From the NCBI GenBank assembly GCA_029237695.1, contig CM055271.1, positions 31,988,462-32,052,461 on the forward strand: a DNA stretch of 64,000 bases, given 5' to 3'. The notes below the pieces were generated by a model. The model was not told where the DNA came from. It saw only the letters and a program-made list of their open reading frames with translations, and made no database searches. The stretch is from Conchocele bisecta. Lineage: Eukaryota; Mollusca; Bivalvia; Lucinida; Thyasiridae. Positions 1 through 11,549 of this stretch are shown piece by piece (position 1 is the first letter of the stretch; each line of letters begins with the position of its first letter). Position numbers and translations under genes: made by a program.

Positions 1-208
1 CCAATATTAACCACTCTCTCTCTCTGTACTCCCTGTCCCTCAGACATTTCGCCTTTTTTTTGACCGACGCCGTTTCATACAATTTCCGTCCTGGACTTTT
101 CGACATGTTGATATTCTTGTTCACATATTGGGAAGCCTACTGGCGCGCGTAGTATACTGCGCATGCGCACCGCAAGCCGTGATGTGAAAGTCGTCGTCCC
201 CACACATT
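1..208. other. No recognisable feature
   Basis: Short CT repeats near the start, then mixed sequence. I see no gene and no copy of a family found elsewhere in the window. Confidence 0.5.
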
Positions 209-388
209 ATCAAAATAGACTGTTACCGCCGCGCGTTGCTAACAGTAAATTGATAATTAATATATGATTATATTTGTATAGTGGGCACTCGTAATTTTTA
301 GAACTGGTGGAATAGTGACATAATTATACACTTATTTAATTCTTATAAAGAACATTTTGTGCCTACTGAGTGGGCATGTACCTTTAAG
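209..388 (+). mobile_element. 3' part of GTACATGCCC-family element
   Basis: This matches the right-hand end of a family seen complete at 51537-52047 and near 32870-33322 and 39892-40412. Shared blocks include the GGGCACTCGTAA segment, 'gaactggtggaatagtgaca' and the terminal 'tgagtgggcatgtacctt'. The left part is missing or too diverged to see. There is no coding capacity; it is a short non-autonomous inverted-repeat element. Confidence 0.6.
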
Positions 389-473
389 ATGTTTGCTGGA
401 ACTTCTCTCATCTGCAACCGGGAGCATTTCAGTTCCAACAGGCCGCATTTTCTTGTTTACTTAACTTCACATC

Positions 474-692
474 ATAATAATTCCAGCACAAAAATATTTA
501 CACAATTCTCTAACATTTGATTGGTCCGTAGCAAGTCTATGTCCAAAATTTATATCCCAGTAAACTCCCATGCCGAACTACTTTCCGTAACCGTCAGGCG
601 CAGTTAAAATAATTCTTAAGAAAACGGAAAATAAACACATTTTCTTGATGAATTTATTTCAAATGCTGGAATTATAAGGAATGAATGGCATT
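474..692 (-). mobile_element. Fold-back family (GGAATGAATGG) tail, inverted
   Basis: This is the reverse complement of the tail found at 2625-2820, 10695-10909, 31540-31742 and 51105-51317. It runs from 'ataattccagcacaaaaata' to 'tataaggaatgaatgg'. The AATTCCAGCA / TGCTGGAATT ends form a short terminal inverted repeat. The palindromic head present in the other copies is absent here. Confidence 0.65.
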
Positions 693-767
693 TTTAGCCA
701 GGTTTTTTGAAAAAAAATCCAGGCTATTGGATTGGCGAAAGCCGGGCGTGCGGGCGGCGTCCACAAT

Positions 768-1345
768 CAATGTTAAGTTTTCGTGTTTGAGTCCATTTCT
801 TTGTTACTACTGTACCACCTAGGACGACCAAACTTTCACAGCTTCATAATCAAGGGGTGCCCACCACATATCACTATCCAACATGTTACTTTTTTTTTCA
901 CTTGACCCATTTTTTCCGCGTAGTCGACTTAGCCATTTTCAATGTTAAGTTTTCGCGTTTACAATGTTAAGTTTTCGTGTTTAAGTCCATTTCTTTGGTA
1001 CTGTACCACCTAGGACCACCAAACTTTCACAGCTTCATAATCAAGGGATACCCACCACATATCACTATCCAACATGTTACTTTTTTTTTTAACTTCAATT
1101 TTTTCCGCGCAGTCGACTTAGCCATTTTCAATGTTAAGTTTTCGCGTTTACAATGTTAAGTTTTCGTGTTTAAGTCCATTTCTTTGGTACTGTACCACCT
1201 AGGACCACCAAACTTTCACAGCTTCATAACCAAGGGGTGCCTACCACATACAACTATCCAACATGTGACCATTTTTTTACCTTCACCTATTATTTCTACA
1301 TAATTGACTTAGCCATTTTCAACGTTAACTTTTTAATGTACGTCT
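768..1345. repeat. ~190 bp tandem repeat, three units
   Basis: Units begin at about 768, 962 and 1151 with 'caatgttaagttttcgtgtt' and share 'ctgtaccacctaggaccacc' and 'cagcttcataatcaaggggt'. The preceding 'aggctattggattggcgaaa' and GC-rich 'gggcgtgcgggcggcgtcc' look like the lead of the same element. Small ORFs across it are shadows. Confidence 0.8.
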
Positions 1346-1377
1346 AGTTAAAGTTTTTTGGTTTTAAAACTTTTTCG

Positions 1378-1922
1378 TTATACTATATCTCTGCAACTGC
1401 TTCGCCCATTACCTTGAAACTTCACATGGGTGTTTATCATCATCCATATTTTCATTCTAACCCCCAACCGTGCGGCCCCTGTGCCCAATGTCAAGGTCAA
1501 ATTACTTTGAATTTTTTTGTTAAAGTTTTTTCGTGTACTATATCTCTGCAACTGCTTCACCCAATACCTTGATACTTCACATGGGTGTTTATCATCATTG
1601 TCGCACCTGCTTGAAGAAAGCGCGATCCTGTGCCCTATGTCAAGTTCAAATTACTTTGAATTTTTTTGTTAAAGTTTTTTCGTGTACTATATCTCTGCAA
1701 CTGCTTCACCCAATACCTTGATACTTCACATGGGTGTTTATCATCATTGTCACACCTGCTTGCGGAAAGCGCGATATCGTCGGCATTTTGGCATACGTCC
1801 GTCCGTTTGTCCGTGTGTCCGGTTAAAGTTTTTTGGTTAAAGTTTTTCCATCTACTATATCTATTTTTTTAGTGTCCATGCCTCGCCCCAAGGTGCGACA
1901 TGCAGGCCACGGCCATCTAGTC
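1378..1922 (+). mobile_element. TGTCGC-family Helitron-like element with ~151 bp core repeats
   Basis: Three core units start near 1381, 1537 and 1688 with 'actatatctctgcaactgct'. Modules beginning 'tgtcgcacctgcttg' and ending 'aagcgcga' (1599 and 1749) resemble the family's hairpin start, TGTCGC...GCGACA. A (GTCC)n tract follows. The 3' end near 1887-1922 has the GGCCACGGCC hairpin followed by ATCTAGT. The same family recurs at 17041-17407. Boundaries are approximate because units and modules are interleaved. Confidence 0.55.
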
Positions 1923-2004
1923 TACAAGAAGTGGGTATAATTATGTTATCCAAGTGTCTATGCTTGGAAAAAACCTGGCCTTCGTGGCTTTGCCTCGTTT
2001 CTTG

Positions 2005-2130
2005 TTGTGGAATTTATCGGGGATATAAACTTGGAAAAGTCGCGGGAATACTGGACGAGACCTTCCGGCCTTCGTCCAGTATTCCACAAAAATGCCATTC
2101 ATTCCTATATTTACCCAGCATGGAAGCTAT
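2005..2130 (+). mobile_element. Partial fold-back (GGAATGAATGG) head
   Basis: The arms 'gtggaatttatcggggatat' and 'cgcgggaatactggacgag', and the closing 'ccattcattcc', match the palindromic head of the complete copies. The second arm is shortened, so the hairpin is asymmetric. Confidence 0.6.
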
Positions 2131-2235
2131 AATGACGGTCTGTTAAACACCATTGAATACATAAATTATCTAGCATGGTAAGAAATTCCACTATTCAAAC
2201 ATTGCAATGAATTCATCCTTTTTGGGAATCCCGCC

Positions 2236-2455
2236 TTGCAATGGTCCAAGTGATCTTTTCTAGAAAAGTATACTTAGAGGGAATAATCATTGATTTTCCT
2301 GAAATGCATTATGTCATTTTGGCTGTGATAATGTAAATTCAGTATAATAAAAATTAATAAATTTATCCTAAAATTTAAATTTTTTCCCTCGAAGTATACT
2401 TTGCTAGATAAGTACACTTTGCCATGTTGGTGAAATCGGCCACTGGTGTTGTAAG
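2236..2455. mobile_element. Diverged copy of ~305 bp GTAGCCTATTTCATCAAC MITE
   Basis: It shares 'gaaaagtatact', 'gagggaataatcatt', 'ggctgtgataatgtaa' and 'ccctcgaagtatactttgct' with the complete copies at 10124-10428, 14382-14684 and 54240-54544. The central palindrome has lost its left half and the outer ends are mutated ('gttggtgaaatcggccac'). Confidence 0.55.
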
Positions 2456-2476
2456 TGTATCGGTGTCATTCATTAT

Positions 2477-2820
2477 AGGAATGAATGGCCTTTTTGTGGA
2501 ATTTATCGGGGTATAAACTTGGAAAAGTTGCAGGAATACTGGACGAAGGCCGGAAGGCCTCGTCCATTATTCCCGCGACTTTTCCAAGTTTATATCCCCG
2601 ATAAATTCAACAAAAAGGCCATTCATTCCTTATAATTCCAGCATTTGAAATAAATTCAACAAGAAAATGTGTTTACATGTATTTTCCGTGTTCTTAAGAA
2701 TTATGTTAACTGCGCCGCACGGTTACAGAAAGTAGTTCGGCGTGGGAGTTTACTGGGATATAAATTTTGGACAGAGAATGTTAGGGAATTGTGTAAATAT
2801 TTTTGTGCTGGAATTATTGA
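2477..2820 (+). mobile_element. Fold-back family (GGAATGAATGG), full copy
   Basis: A head of about 155 bp is a near-perfect palindrome: 'ggaatgaatggcctttttgt', then 'aacttggaaaagt', 'actggacgaaggcc', then the mirror image. The tail of about 190 bp is bounded by AATTCCAGCA and TGCTGGAATT. Four more copies occur in the window. The 98-codon ORF over the tail is repeat-derived and I do not call it a gene. Confidence 0.8.
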
Positions 2821-4209
2821 AGTTTATTTATTGAAGGTATTTAATTTCAATGAGTTTACTATTCTCTCCCTCTACCTGCATTCACGCAGATATATGACAT
2901 GTTGCTGGGTGCAGGTTGATATGTATCTATATATATGGGCCGCGCCATACGAAAACCGGGCTTAATGTCGTGAAAAGCGGTAAACGACGTCGGAAAAACG
3001 ACGATTCATATTGTCTAACGTCACCGTAAAAGTTTACATTTTGCCCTCCCATTTACGTTTACTGGTGTCAGTTAACATTAAGTGTGAACAGAAAACGGAA
3101 AATGATAACTTATTGAAACTCACTAATATGAGACGCGATGCCTCAGTACACATATTATGACGTCATGACGTGACATCACACACTTGTGACGTCACTGAAC
3201 GTGAATCCATCTTTGACGTTATGGCCATGCATGGTGTCGTGACAAAATATTATAGCAAAGATATTTGCACGAGTTCCTCGCAGCATCAATGACTTACAAA
3301 TGCTTGAGCCGCTGTACTTTGTCGCCTAACTGTCGTTCTTTGACATTGTCACTCTTTTTCGTTGGTTGTCCTCATGAATTCAAAATGGTGAATGCATAAT
3401 TTAACTGGCTACATATCAGCGAAGTCTTCACTTACACTGCACTTTGATCCCTAAATAATCTTATATATGAACACCCTAGTGTATGTCAACGATATTACCA
3501 TCTAATATTTTGGTAAATTGAGACTTTTGAACAATTATAGCCAGTACTTAGCGAATGATATGTCATTTAATGCCACTCATTTTATCATAAACGGAGGTTG
3601 ACACGCAGCTATAATGACATATATATCCGGGGTTTGTATCTTATTTGGCAAAACAAATGCATCAAAATCTCTCTAATCGATTCAGAATCGGTGATTTCAA
3701 TGCAGCTTCTTGATTGTGTATAAGCAATACATAATGCACAAAACACACAGTGAGGTCGGTGGAGTTTTCGAAAAGTCCTGAAATTAATTGGAAATTTGAT
3801 ATGTCATAAACTTGCTTTTCACACGATTTGTGGTATCAAATAATCAGCTTGTCGCTTGATTGCATAATAATGTTTGTCTGAATCAGGTGATGGTAATGCG
3901 ATCCTCAAGAAAGACACCTGGCGACAATTGTAAGGTATCACGCTACCAAATCTGCCCGACGTCGTGTTTTGTCACAAAGTTAATGTTATAAGCCGCCTAC
4001 TGCAGATGTACACGTGCAATGTCTATAAATAAATACTCCATTTGCAGCAATTCCGTACATTGGAATAGAAAACAATTAACGTGAAAATTACGTGTGGGCA
4101 CAATCATATGATCCGGCGACGAAGGGTGGGGATTCGGGATTCGGGGACAAGCGCCCCTTGGGAATATAGTTCATCCCTGAATGTCAATCGGTGTGTCTGA
4201 AATGTATTT
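2821..4209. other. No gene or known repeat recognised
   Basis: Mixed, AT-leaning sequence with a CGTCATGACG-type stretch around 3160-3200. I see no long open frame and no match to the window's repeat families. Confidence 0.5.
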
Positions 4210-5280
4210 ATACCCCCCAATGAGTTGTGGGGGGGTATACTGGAGTCGGGTTGTCCGTGAGTCCGTGCGTGTGTCCGTGCATCCGTAAACTTAACATCAG
4301 AGAAATATTGTTATAACTTCTATTACCTTCATCGAAAATGCTTAATATTTCACACATGCATTCCTGTAAGGTTCTACTACCATGCCGTGCCAAATCCACG
4401 ACCGTGCAACCCCTGCTGATCCCAAGGTCAAGGTCAAAGTCTTTTTACAAAACTTAACATCAGAGAAATATTGTTATAACTTCTATTTCCTTCATCTAAA
4501 ATGCTTAATATTTCACACATGCATTCCTGTAAGGCTCTACTACCATACTGTGTCAAACCCACGACTGTCCAACCCCCGCTGATCCCATGGTCAAGGTCAA
4601 ATACTTAGTCTCTTTACAAAACTGAACATCAGAGAAATATTGTTATAACTTCTATTTCCTTCATCTAAAATGCTTAATATTTCACACATACATTCCTGTA
4701 AGGCTCTACTACCATGCTGTGCCAATCCCACGACCGTCCAACCCCCGCTGATCCCATGGTCAAGGTCAAATACTTAGTCTCTTTACAAAACTGAACATCA
4801 GAGAAATATTGTTATAACTTCTATTTCCTTCATCTAAAATGCTTAATATTTCAAACATGCATTCCTGTAAGGCTCTACTACCATACTGTGCCAAATCCAC
4901 GACCATCCAACCCCCGCTGATCCCATGGTCAAGGTCAAATACTTAGTCTCTTTACAAAACTGAACATCAGAGAAATATGTTATAACTTCATCTAAAATTC
5001 TTAATATTTCATGCATGCATTCCTCTAAGGCTCTACTATCATGCTGTGACATATCCCCGCTGATCCTAAGGTCAAGATCACATACTTAGTCTCTTTACAA
5101 AACTTAGCATCATAGAAATCGGTTATAACTTTATTTCCTTGCTCGGATCTGCTTCACATTCACGTTCGTGCCATCCCTGCTAAGGTCACAAGCCCACACT
5201 TGGAAAATTTTACATATTTAGGGGTACCTGGGCCCACGCGGGGGGTATTCCGTAAGCCTCGCTTACTGACCAATCTAGTT
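4210..5280 (+). mobile_element. TATACCCCC-family Helitron-like element, five ~169 bp core units
   Basis: The 5' hairpin pairs TATACCCCCC with GGGGGGTATA (4211-4241), followed by a GTCCGTG-rich lead. Core units start 'aacatcagagaaatat' at about 4293, 4456, 4625, 4794 and 4963, with a shorter one near 5106. Each unit has 'catgcattcctgtaaggctc' and a 'caaggtcaa' block. The 3' end has the hairpin GTAAGC...GCTTAC, then 'tgaccaatCTAGTT'. No transposase is present, so any movement must have depended on enzymes supplied elsewhere (inference). Confidence 0.75.
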
Positions 5281-6560
5281 CATATTGAAATGAAAAGAAA
5301 TTGAAAGTTTTTACGTGATCTTTTTATCACTTCTTTCTATCTATATTGGTCTGTAGTAATTAAAATAACACCACTTTATCATGATATGAAAGTCATTCGT
5401 CGTACCTATCTAAAATGAGCTTCCAGCTGTGGCGGGATTTATATGGGGGATGGGCATCCCATATGCATAACCTGCAACTGCAACATCCAATTATGTATTA
5501 TATTTACGCGGTTTGGGTTATGGTCCCGCGGGATAATTTTAGAAGATTTGCAAGCACAATATGTACATAAAGTTGTGCTGTCACTCGTGTGGCTAATGTT
5601 GAAACTGCCAACACATCAAATTATTACCAGCCACGGACCATCGCGGATAGGTTGCTTTAAGAGTTATCGATTTCCAGTGTTGGTTGAATAACCAGTATTA
5701 TTATGCTGTAACATCCATATGCCTTGGGTTTACTGAAAATTCACATCCATGATGATGATAAATGCTTCATCGAGTTCATATGCACAAACTCATCATTAAT
5801 ATATCATGAGCAATTTTATCGTTACCAACACGTCATCACGCGATATGGGGCCCGTTGTCAAAATTATGTTATGTTAATGTTATTCTCCATATTGTTCAAT
5901 GGAAGAAGAACATCTCCATGCTTTCATTCGTGCTCGCAATATGGGTTATTATTTTTAAAAATAAGCGGTATAACATCTTTTTTTTATGCTACATGCACTT
6001 CCGACAGCTAAGTCAGGCAATGCAATTCACCTTTGTTCAAACATACCACCTGAAATACCAGCAGTAACATTATTGACTGCTGACGTTGTCGAAGTGGATT
6101 CCCTTTATGCGGCTGTTCGTATACGGTATTAAAAAATGAAATCACATGTGGCAAGATTGGGCGAATATGGAGGATTGAATAACGCCTCAATCGACGATAT
6201 TTGATAATAGATTCATCCACTGTAACCACTCGATTGGAAAAATGTACAGATGTCATTTCAACTATCCTAAAACTCGAGAGAAATTGGTAACTCGCCTGGC
6301 CGTCTGCTACATGTTCACCATCATCGGGATCCATCTAGCCATATGTCTCCTCATATTTAAATATTTTTAATCACACAATGAGTTCAACCGATCTGGCATT
6401 TCATGAAAAGTGGTCAGTCGACCAAGACTTTTACTTTGGTTCACAACGTCTGACGACGTCACTTTTGTACTTCCATGTCTGGCCTAGCCTTTCGCGCCTT
6501 CATGTCCATTGTCTATCCGACTGTATCGCTCGTATATTGGGGGGTCTGGTTCTTCCCCCA
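5281..6560. other. Mostly unassigned; weak transposase-like ORF on minus strand
   Basis: No repeat family is recognised. The only interesting open frame is 6008-6334 on the minus strand (108 codons). Its segment VVTVDESIIKYRR resembles the 'hDEsmikfkGR' region of piggyBac-type DDE transposases. The flanking sequence does not extend the match, so this is at most a decayed fragment. Confidence 0.25.
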
Positions 6561-6740
6561 GGAAATTTTTAGATGCCAGATCGCCGCAGATGCGATTTCC
6601 TGACACCTAGGCCACGAAAAAAGTCACTATTCGAGTATTGTAGATTTTGTCTTTTTTTTTTTTGGCCGAGAGCAGGGGGGGGTCCGGACCCCCCACCCCC
6701 CCCACACCCCCCCCTCCCTGTATCTGCGTCTGACTTTCTC
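6555..6740. mobile_element. G/C-run element copy
   Basis: 'ccagatcgccgcagatgcga', 'tttcctgacacctaggccac' and 'attcgagtattgtagatttt', followed by long C runs, match 27110-27265. The ends (GGGGGTCTGG... and ...CCCTCCCTGTATCTGCG) are the degenerate G/C runs typical of this family in the window. Confidence 0.6.
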
Positions 6741-7338
6741 TCATCATCAATATATCGTGTTTTGTGTTAAAATACAAACTTTAATATAATCTCTTGGTTT
6801 TTCCAGCATATTCTCTTACACAGAGCTGGCAGTCGTTAAACTACGTCATTTCCGGTCATGATGTCAGATTTTTTAAATATTTTGTCGCATACGAAATGTT
6901 AAATAATGTCCAAAATTATTTCAGACAGCAGCAAACAACAGGGAAACACAAACAACACTTCTCACTCTGCCTTATTTGAAAATTATTCATATGAAATTAC
7001 ATTACATGTACTTGGGCCGCAATCCAAAACATGACGTTACATTAGCAACTGCAACATGAGCTATGAACATTATTTTCATACTTTGTCTTGGCCTAATGGG
7101 AGACACTTGGCCAGGCTACGAGATATCCAAATTCGGTTGACATGCGATAAAAGAGGACAAATCTATAGGACTTGTCCGGGTATTTTATCAACACCCCGTT
7201 GATAAAAACGTCGTAATTTTGATGTCATTGATAAAAAAATGTCATATAAGTTTTTACCACGCGTCATAAAAATAGTTCTAAAATGAAAAATAATTTGGAT
7301 ACATTGATAATTTTTGCGGCATATGGCTTTTAAAAGAT
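6741..7338. other. No feature recognised
   Basis: AT-rich, with imperfect short repeats of 'ttgataaaaa' near 7190-7240. No gene and no family match. Confidence 0.4.
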
Positions 7339-8758
7339 GTACCGTATTTAGCCGTGTATTGCGCGCACTGGTGTATTGCGCGCATCCCTATTTTGGGCCC
7401 AAAAAATGGGTAAAAAAACAGTTCTAGTAAATAGCGCGCAGACAATTTTCACGAAAAAAATCGGCCGAAATTTTGTCATTAGTATAAGAAAATTGCTTTG
7501 CAAGTTCACATCCACAATGCTGAACGTGTGCGGGTAGGCTTTCTCAAAGCAGTTAGTGTTGCATTTATTGGTATTTACCGATTAATATGCTAATTAAAAA
7601 TTAAAAACATTTACGACGCATGTAATGAATTTATTGGAACTACTTACAAAGAATTTTTGTTTTTATTTAATCCACTACATTTGGCATTCGACAAAGCAAG
7701 TCACGTGTCGCCCCGTAATCAGGTTTGATAATCAACAACACGTGGCAGCCATGTGTCAGACAGACAGCTTCCCCAAGGCGATACTGAAACACCTGTACCC
7801 CAGCCAAATATTGACACAGTACACACGCGTAGTGTGTATTAACCGTTTATTGATCGGGTTTAAAAATAGACATAGAAGTCGCTGTAGAATACAGCGTATA
7901 GCCTCAGCTTAGCATGTTTATTGATTGAATGTTATCCACTTATACTGTACTGATCTGACTGTGCGTGTATGCTACGCTGCTCGCACACGTCATAAGGTTG
8001 ATTTGCTTTACAACTACTGTCCTCATTAATTATTCACATAATGGCTGACAGCATGTCATAAGGTTGATTTGCTTTACAACTACTGTCCTCATTAATTATT
8101 CACATAATGGCTGACGCGTGACGCGTGACGTCACATTGAAAAATTTCACAACCACCGATAACAAGCTAACAACAATTGACCGATATGAGACACCAGCGTA
8201 GATAAATTTAATTTCGAGACAGAAAATGCCAAAATGTGGCTATGTATGGAGAAATGGGGCTTATGGTATTGCAACCCGTGTAGATTCACGCATATGCTGG
8301 TTTATACTGGTTTTAACTCTCTTCAAAATATGCATTGTCCTACTTCCTAATGCACCTGCTAATTTGAATTTCACACACATTCTTTGTTGATTAGCGGTAG
8401 CGGTGCAACGTCTTTGACTGACCATAATGTGCTATAATTACCACCGCACATAGTTATTGATCTCCCAATTAAGGGCTTCAGACGGACATTTAATACCAAT
8501 CTACACTTACCTCACCCGTACTTACCCATACTTTTTGTGGTGTATAACACTATGCGTAATTTAGGACCACAAATCGATGTTTCCGTTTCCGGTAAACATT
8601 ACTTTTTTTCTCTTCGATCAACAAAATGGGTAAAACTGGCGCAGAAATCGGCTGGAAAAATGTTTGAAATTTATGTTCCTACTTATAACGCGCAGAGTGA
8701 CTTCTGGATTAAAAATGGGGCTGAAAAAATGCGCGCAATACACGACTAAATACGGTAC
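7339..8758. mobile_element. 1.42 kb non-autonomous DNA transposon with 29 bp terminal inverted repeats
   Basis: The left end 'gtaccgtatttagccgtgta' and the reverse complement of the right end agree over 28 of 29 bases, including the 'ttgcgcgca' that follows. Inside, a 59 bp block containing 'cataaggttgatttgcttta' is directly duplicated (7991-8049 and 8057-8115, period 66). No open frame looks like a transposase: the longest (7625-7912, 95 codons) has no recognisable motif. This is probably a deletion derivative of a larger transposon. I cannot assign the superfamily from the termini alone and see no clear target duplication. Confidence 0.8.
7991..8115. repeat. 66 bp direct duplication inside the TIR element
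   Basis: Two essentially identical copies of 'cataaggttgatttgcttta' through 'tcacataatggctgac', separated by 'agcatgt'. The second is followed by GCGTGAC repeated twice. Confidence 0.9.
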
Positions 8759-9146
8759 AATTCAGAATACGCAAAAAATTTAAAAAAAAATGTTGATTAA
8801 GCCTGGTTAAGCTCGTATTTCGAACCATGCCTGGTGCTTTATTGTGCGAATGCTGAACAGTGCAGACATTCATCAGACTATGCTCTGCATATGTCGAGGT
8901 TAATGTTGGTCTGCACTGGTTACTAAGGCCATAAGCCTCATTTCTCTCTAGACAATGATGTTTGTAAGGATCCGAGAACAGCAATTTCTTTCACTGACCG
9001 AATGATTGCAAAGGCCATTAGCTGCATGTCTCTTGGAGAAGTTTAGCTGATGGCATTTGTAATTACCTGTAGCCCCATGTCTCCACTGAGTCACAATCAC
9101 AAAGCTAAAAACGCCCATTAAACGATAACAGCTAAACTGAGCTACT

Positions 9147-9695
9147 GTCTGTTTCACGAAAGCTGCCCAAATTTTACGGCTATATAAACAATTCGAAAAC
9201 AAGATTTCTTTTCATATAAATATTAAATTAAAGGAAAAATTAAGAATGAGCTTTCTTTTTATTTCGTGAAATTTGGTCAAATATTGATTTTATCACGAAA
9301 AATTGATTTGTCTATGGGAATTTAACATGGGGGAAAAAGTGGTAAGGAAGTGTGGGAGGAGTAAAAAAACAAAAAAATTTGGAAATTGACTCTGAAACCT
9401 GACTAGATAGCTTGGATATGATCTAACTAAGAAAACAAAAGTTAAATTTTAAAAATCGGTGCAGTATTTCTGAAATTCAAAAAAATTTCCCCATGTTAAA
9501 TCCCCATAGATGTCTATGGGGATTTAACATGGGGAAATTTTGTTTTCGCAATAAAATCAATATTTGACAAAATTTCATGAAATAAAAAGAAGGCTCATTC
9601 TTAAATTTTCCTTTAATTTAATATTATCGAAAAAATATGTTTTTTGAATTGTTTATATGGCCGTAAAATTTGGGCAGCTTTCGTGAAACAGACTA
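9147..9695. mobile_element. ~550 bp MITE with ~150 bp terminal inverted repeats
   Basis: The ends 'gtctgtttcacgaaagctgc' and its complement begin arms that continue through 'aattttacggc' and 'tggtcaaatattgattttat'. Near the right arm lies a smaller hairpin, 'ccccatgttaaatccccata' / 'tatggggatttaacatgggg'. A complete inverted copy lies at 48084-48634. No coding capacity. Confidence 0.8.
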
Positions 9696-10123
9696 TAATG
9701 GCCTTCGCTATCGTTCGTTCAGTGATTCACTAAACCACCTATTCCACCACATCGATGATTCACTAAACCACCTTCTAACATTACAGCGCCGAGTCCCGCG
9801 GCAGCCTCTGGTCGGCTGTTGTAAGTTTGTGTCTTCCCGCTGTCACACCGTTATCCGCCATCACTACTGTGCCCACCGGGATGTGGAGCTGCGTGTCGAA
9901 CTGGCCACACCGAACAATAACACCCACCCTTCTCGGCGAGATGGCAAATGTTGGATGGGCAGTAGTGTTTCGGGTGTCTCTACCAAACAAACCCATCACT
10001 GAGCAAGACAACGGCCGTTTCTTGGGCAGTAGTGGTTTGATCATACCAAACAAACCCATCACTTGATTAGACGATGCATGTTGCATGGAAATCAGTGGTT
10101 CTAATGTTGCCGTCACCGTACCA
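9696..10123. repeat. Short local direct repeats, otherwise unassigned
   Basis: 'gattcactaaaccacct' occurs twice (near 9723 and 9760) and 'accaaacaaacccatcact' twice (near 9983 and 10045). A third block, 'acttgattagac...gatggaaatc', recurs at 10440-10475 across the adjoining MITE. No gene recognised. Confidence 0.5.
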
Positions 10124-10428
10124 GTAGTCGATTTCACCAACATTGCAAAGTATACTTTTCTAGCAAAGTTTACTTTGAGGGAGTAATCATTTATTTTTCC
10201 TGAAATGCATTATTTCATATAGAACTAACAACTGCATATATTTGATGATTAAAAGTATGAAGAATTATTATACTGAATTTATTACATTATCACAGCCAAA
10301 TTGGCTGTGATAATGTAATAAATTCAGTATAATAAAAATTAATACATTCATGTTAAAATTGAAAATTTCTCCCTCAAAGTATACTTTGCTAGAAAAGTAT
10401 ACTTTGCAATGTTGATGAAATAGGCTAC
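10124..10428. mobile_element. ~305 bp GTAGCC...GGCTAC MITE, full copy
   Basis: The outer arms are about 35 bp ('tttcaccaacattgcaaag' / 'ctttgcaatgttgatgaaat'). A central near-perfect palindrome is built from 'tgaatttattacattatcac' and its complement around GCCAAATTGGC. Non-coding. The flanking 'acttgattagac' blocks on both sides hint that it sits in a duplicated host segment. Confidence 0.8.
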
Positions 10429-10542
10429 AGACACAGTCAATACTTGATTAGACAATGCCAGTTGGATGGAAATCTGTCGGGGTTCAAAAGCTTCTCCGTA
10501 CTGAACCAATCTACAACTCACCGAGGTGGTGAATGTTTCATA

Positions 10543-10910
10543 TAGGAATGAATGGCCTTTTTGTTGAATTTATCGGGGTATAAACTTGGAAAAGTTGCAG
10601 GAATACTGGACGAAGGCCGGAAGGCCTCGTCCAGTATTCCCGCGACTTTTCCAAGTTTATATCCCCGATAAATTCCACACACAAAAAATGCCATTCATTC
10701 CTTATAATTCCAGAATTTGAAATAAATTCATCAAGAAAATGTGTTTATTTTCCGTGTTCTTAAGAATTATTTTAACTGCGCCTCACGGTTACGGAAAGTA
10801 GTTCGGCATGGGAGTTTACTGGGATATAAATTTTGGACAGAGACTTGCTACGGACCAATCAAATGTTAGGGAATTGTGTAAATATTTTTGTGCTGGAATT
10901 ATTGATGTAT
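10543..10910 (+). mobile_element. Fold-back family (GGAATGAATGG), full copy
   Basis: The palindromic head ('ggaatgaatggcctttttgt' ... 'ccattcattcc') and the tail ending 'tgctggaattat' are both complete. This copy retains 'gagacttgctacggaccaat', which the copy at 2477 lacks, so it is closer to full length. Confidence 0.8.
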
Positions 10911-10954
10911 AATGATGCTTCGAAGCAGGTTTGCGTTTAAAACAAATTTGTAAT

Positions 10955-11397
10955 TATACCCCACCCCTTGTTGTGGGGGTGTATACTGAAGACTGATTGT
11001 GCATCTGTCCCATCCATCCGTCAGTATACTTAACATCTATGGACGGATAGTAGAGCCATACTGTATAGGAAGTCATGCATGAAATATTAAGAATTTTCAA
11101 TGAAGGATATAGAAGTTATAACTTCTATTTCCTTCATTGAAAATTCTTAATATTTCATTCATGAATTCGTATAGGGCTCTACTATCCGTCCAACTCCCGC
11201 TGATCCCAAGGTCAAGGTCACATACAAAACTTAACATCGGAGAAATATGTTATAACTTCCATTTCCTTCATCGACAAATCTTAATATTTCACGCATGCAT
11301 TCCCTAAGGCTCTACTATCATGCAGTGACAAATCCATGACCGTCCACCCCGCTGATCCCAAGGTCAAGGTCACACACTTAGTATCTTTACAAAACTT
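10955..11397 (+). mobile_element. TATACCCC-family element, rearranged
   Basis: It begins with the hairpin 'ttataccccaccccttgttg...gggtgtatac', then core units with 'cttaatatttcacgcatgca' and 'ccaaggtcaaggtcacat'. Between 11040 and 11180 one core segment is present as an inverted pair centred near 11112 ('gaagttataacttc'). The 3' hairpin end is missing: a GTACATGCCC-family fragment follows at 11398. Confidence 0.6.
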
Positions 11398-11497
11398 AAA
11401 GGTACATTCCCACTCAGTAGGCACTAAGTGTTCCTTTATAGGAATTAAATAAGTGTACAATTGTGTCGCTATTTCACCAGTGCCTGCATCGGACGCG
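11398..11497 (-). mobile_element. GTACATGCCC-family fragment
   Basis: The left end 'aaaggtacattcccactcag' through 'gtgtcgctatttcaccag' matches the inverted orientation of the family (compare 51539-51620). It stops at the start of the next hairpin. Confidence 0.65.
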
Positions 11498-11549
11498 GGT
11501 GTGGACGCGAACATTGTCCGCATCCACACCCGCGTCCGATGCAGACACT
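11477..11549. repeat. GC-rich hairpin
   Basis: The arms 'tgcatcggacgcgggtgtgg' and its complement flank a short loop, 'gaacattgtcc'. It forms a near-perfect inverted repeat of about 25 bp per arm. Confidence 0.8.

Noticed and set aside
2669..2965. 98-codon open frame
   Set aside because: Most of it is the tail of the GGAATGAATGG fold-back family, and other copies do not conserve the frame.
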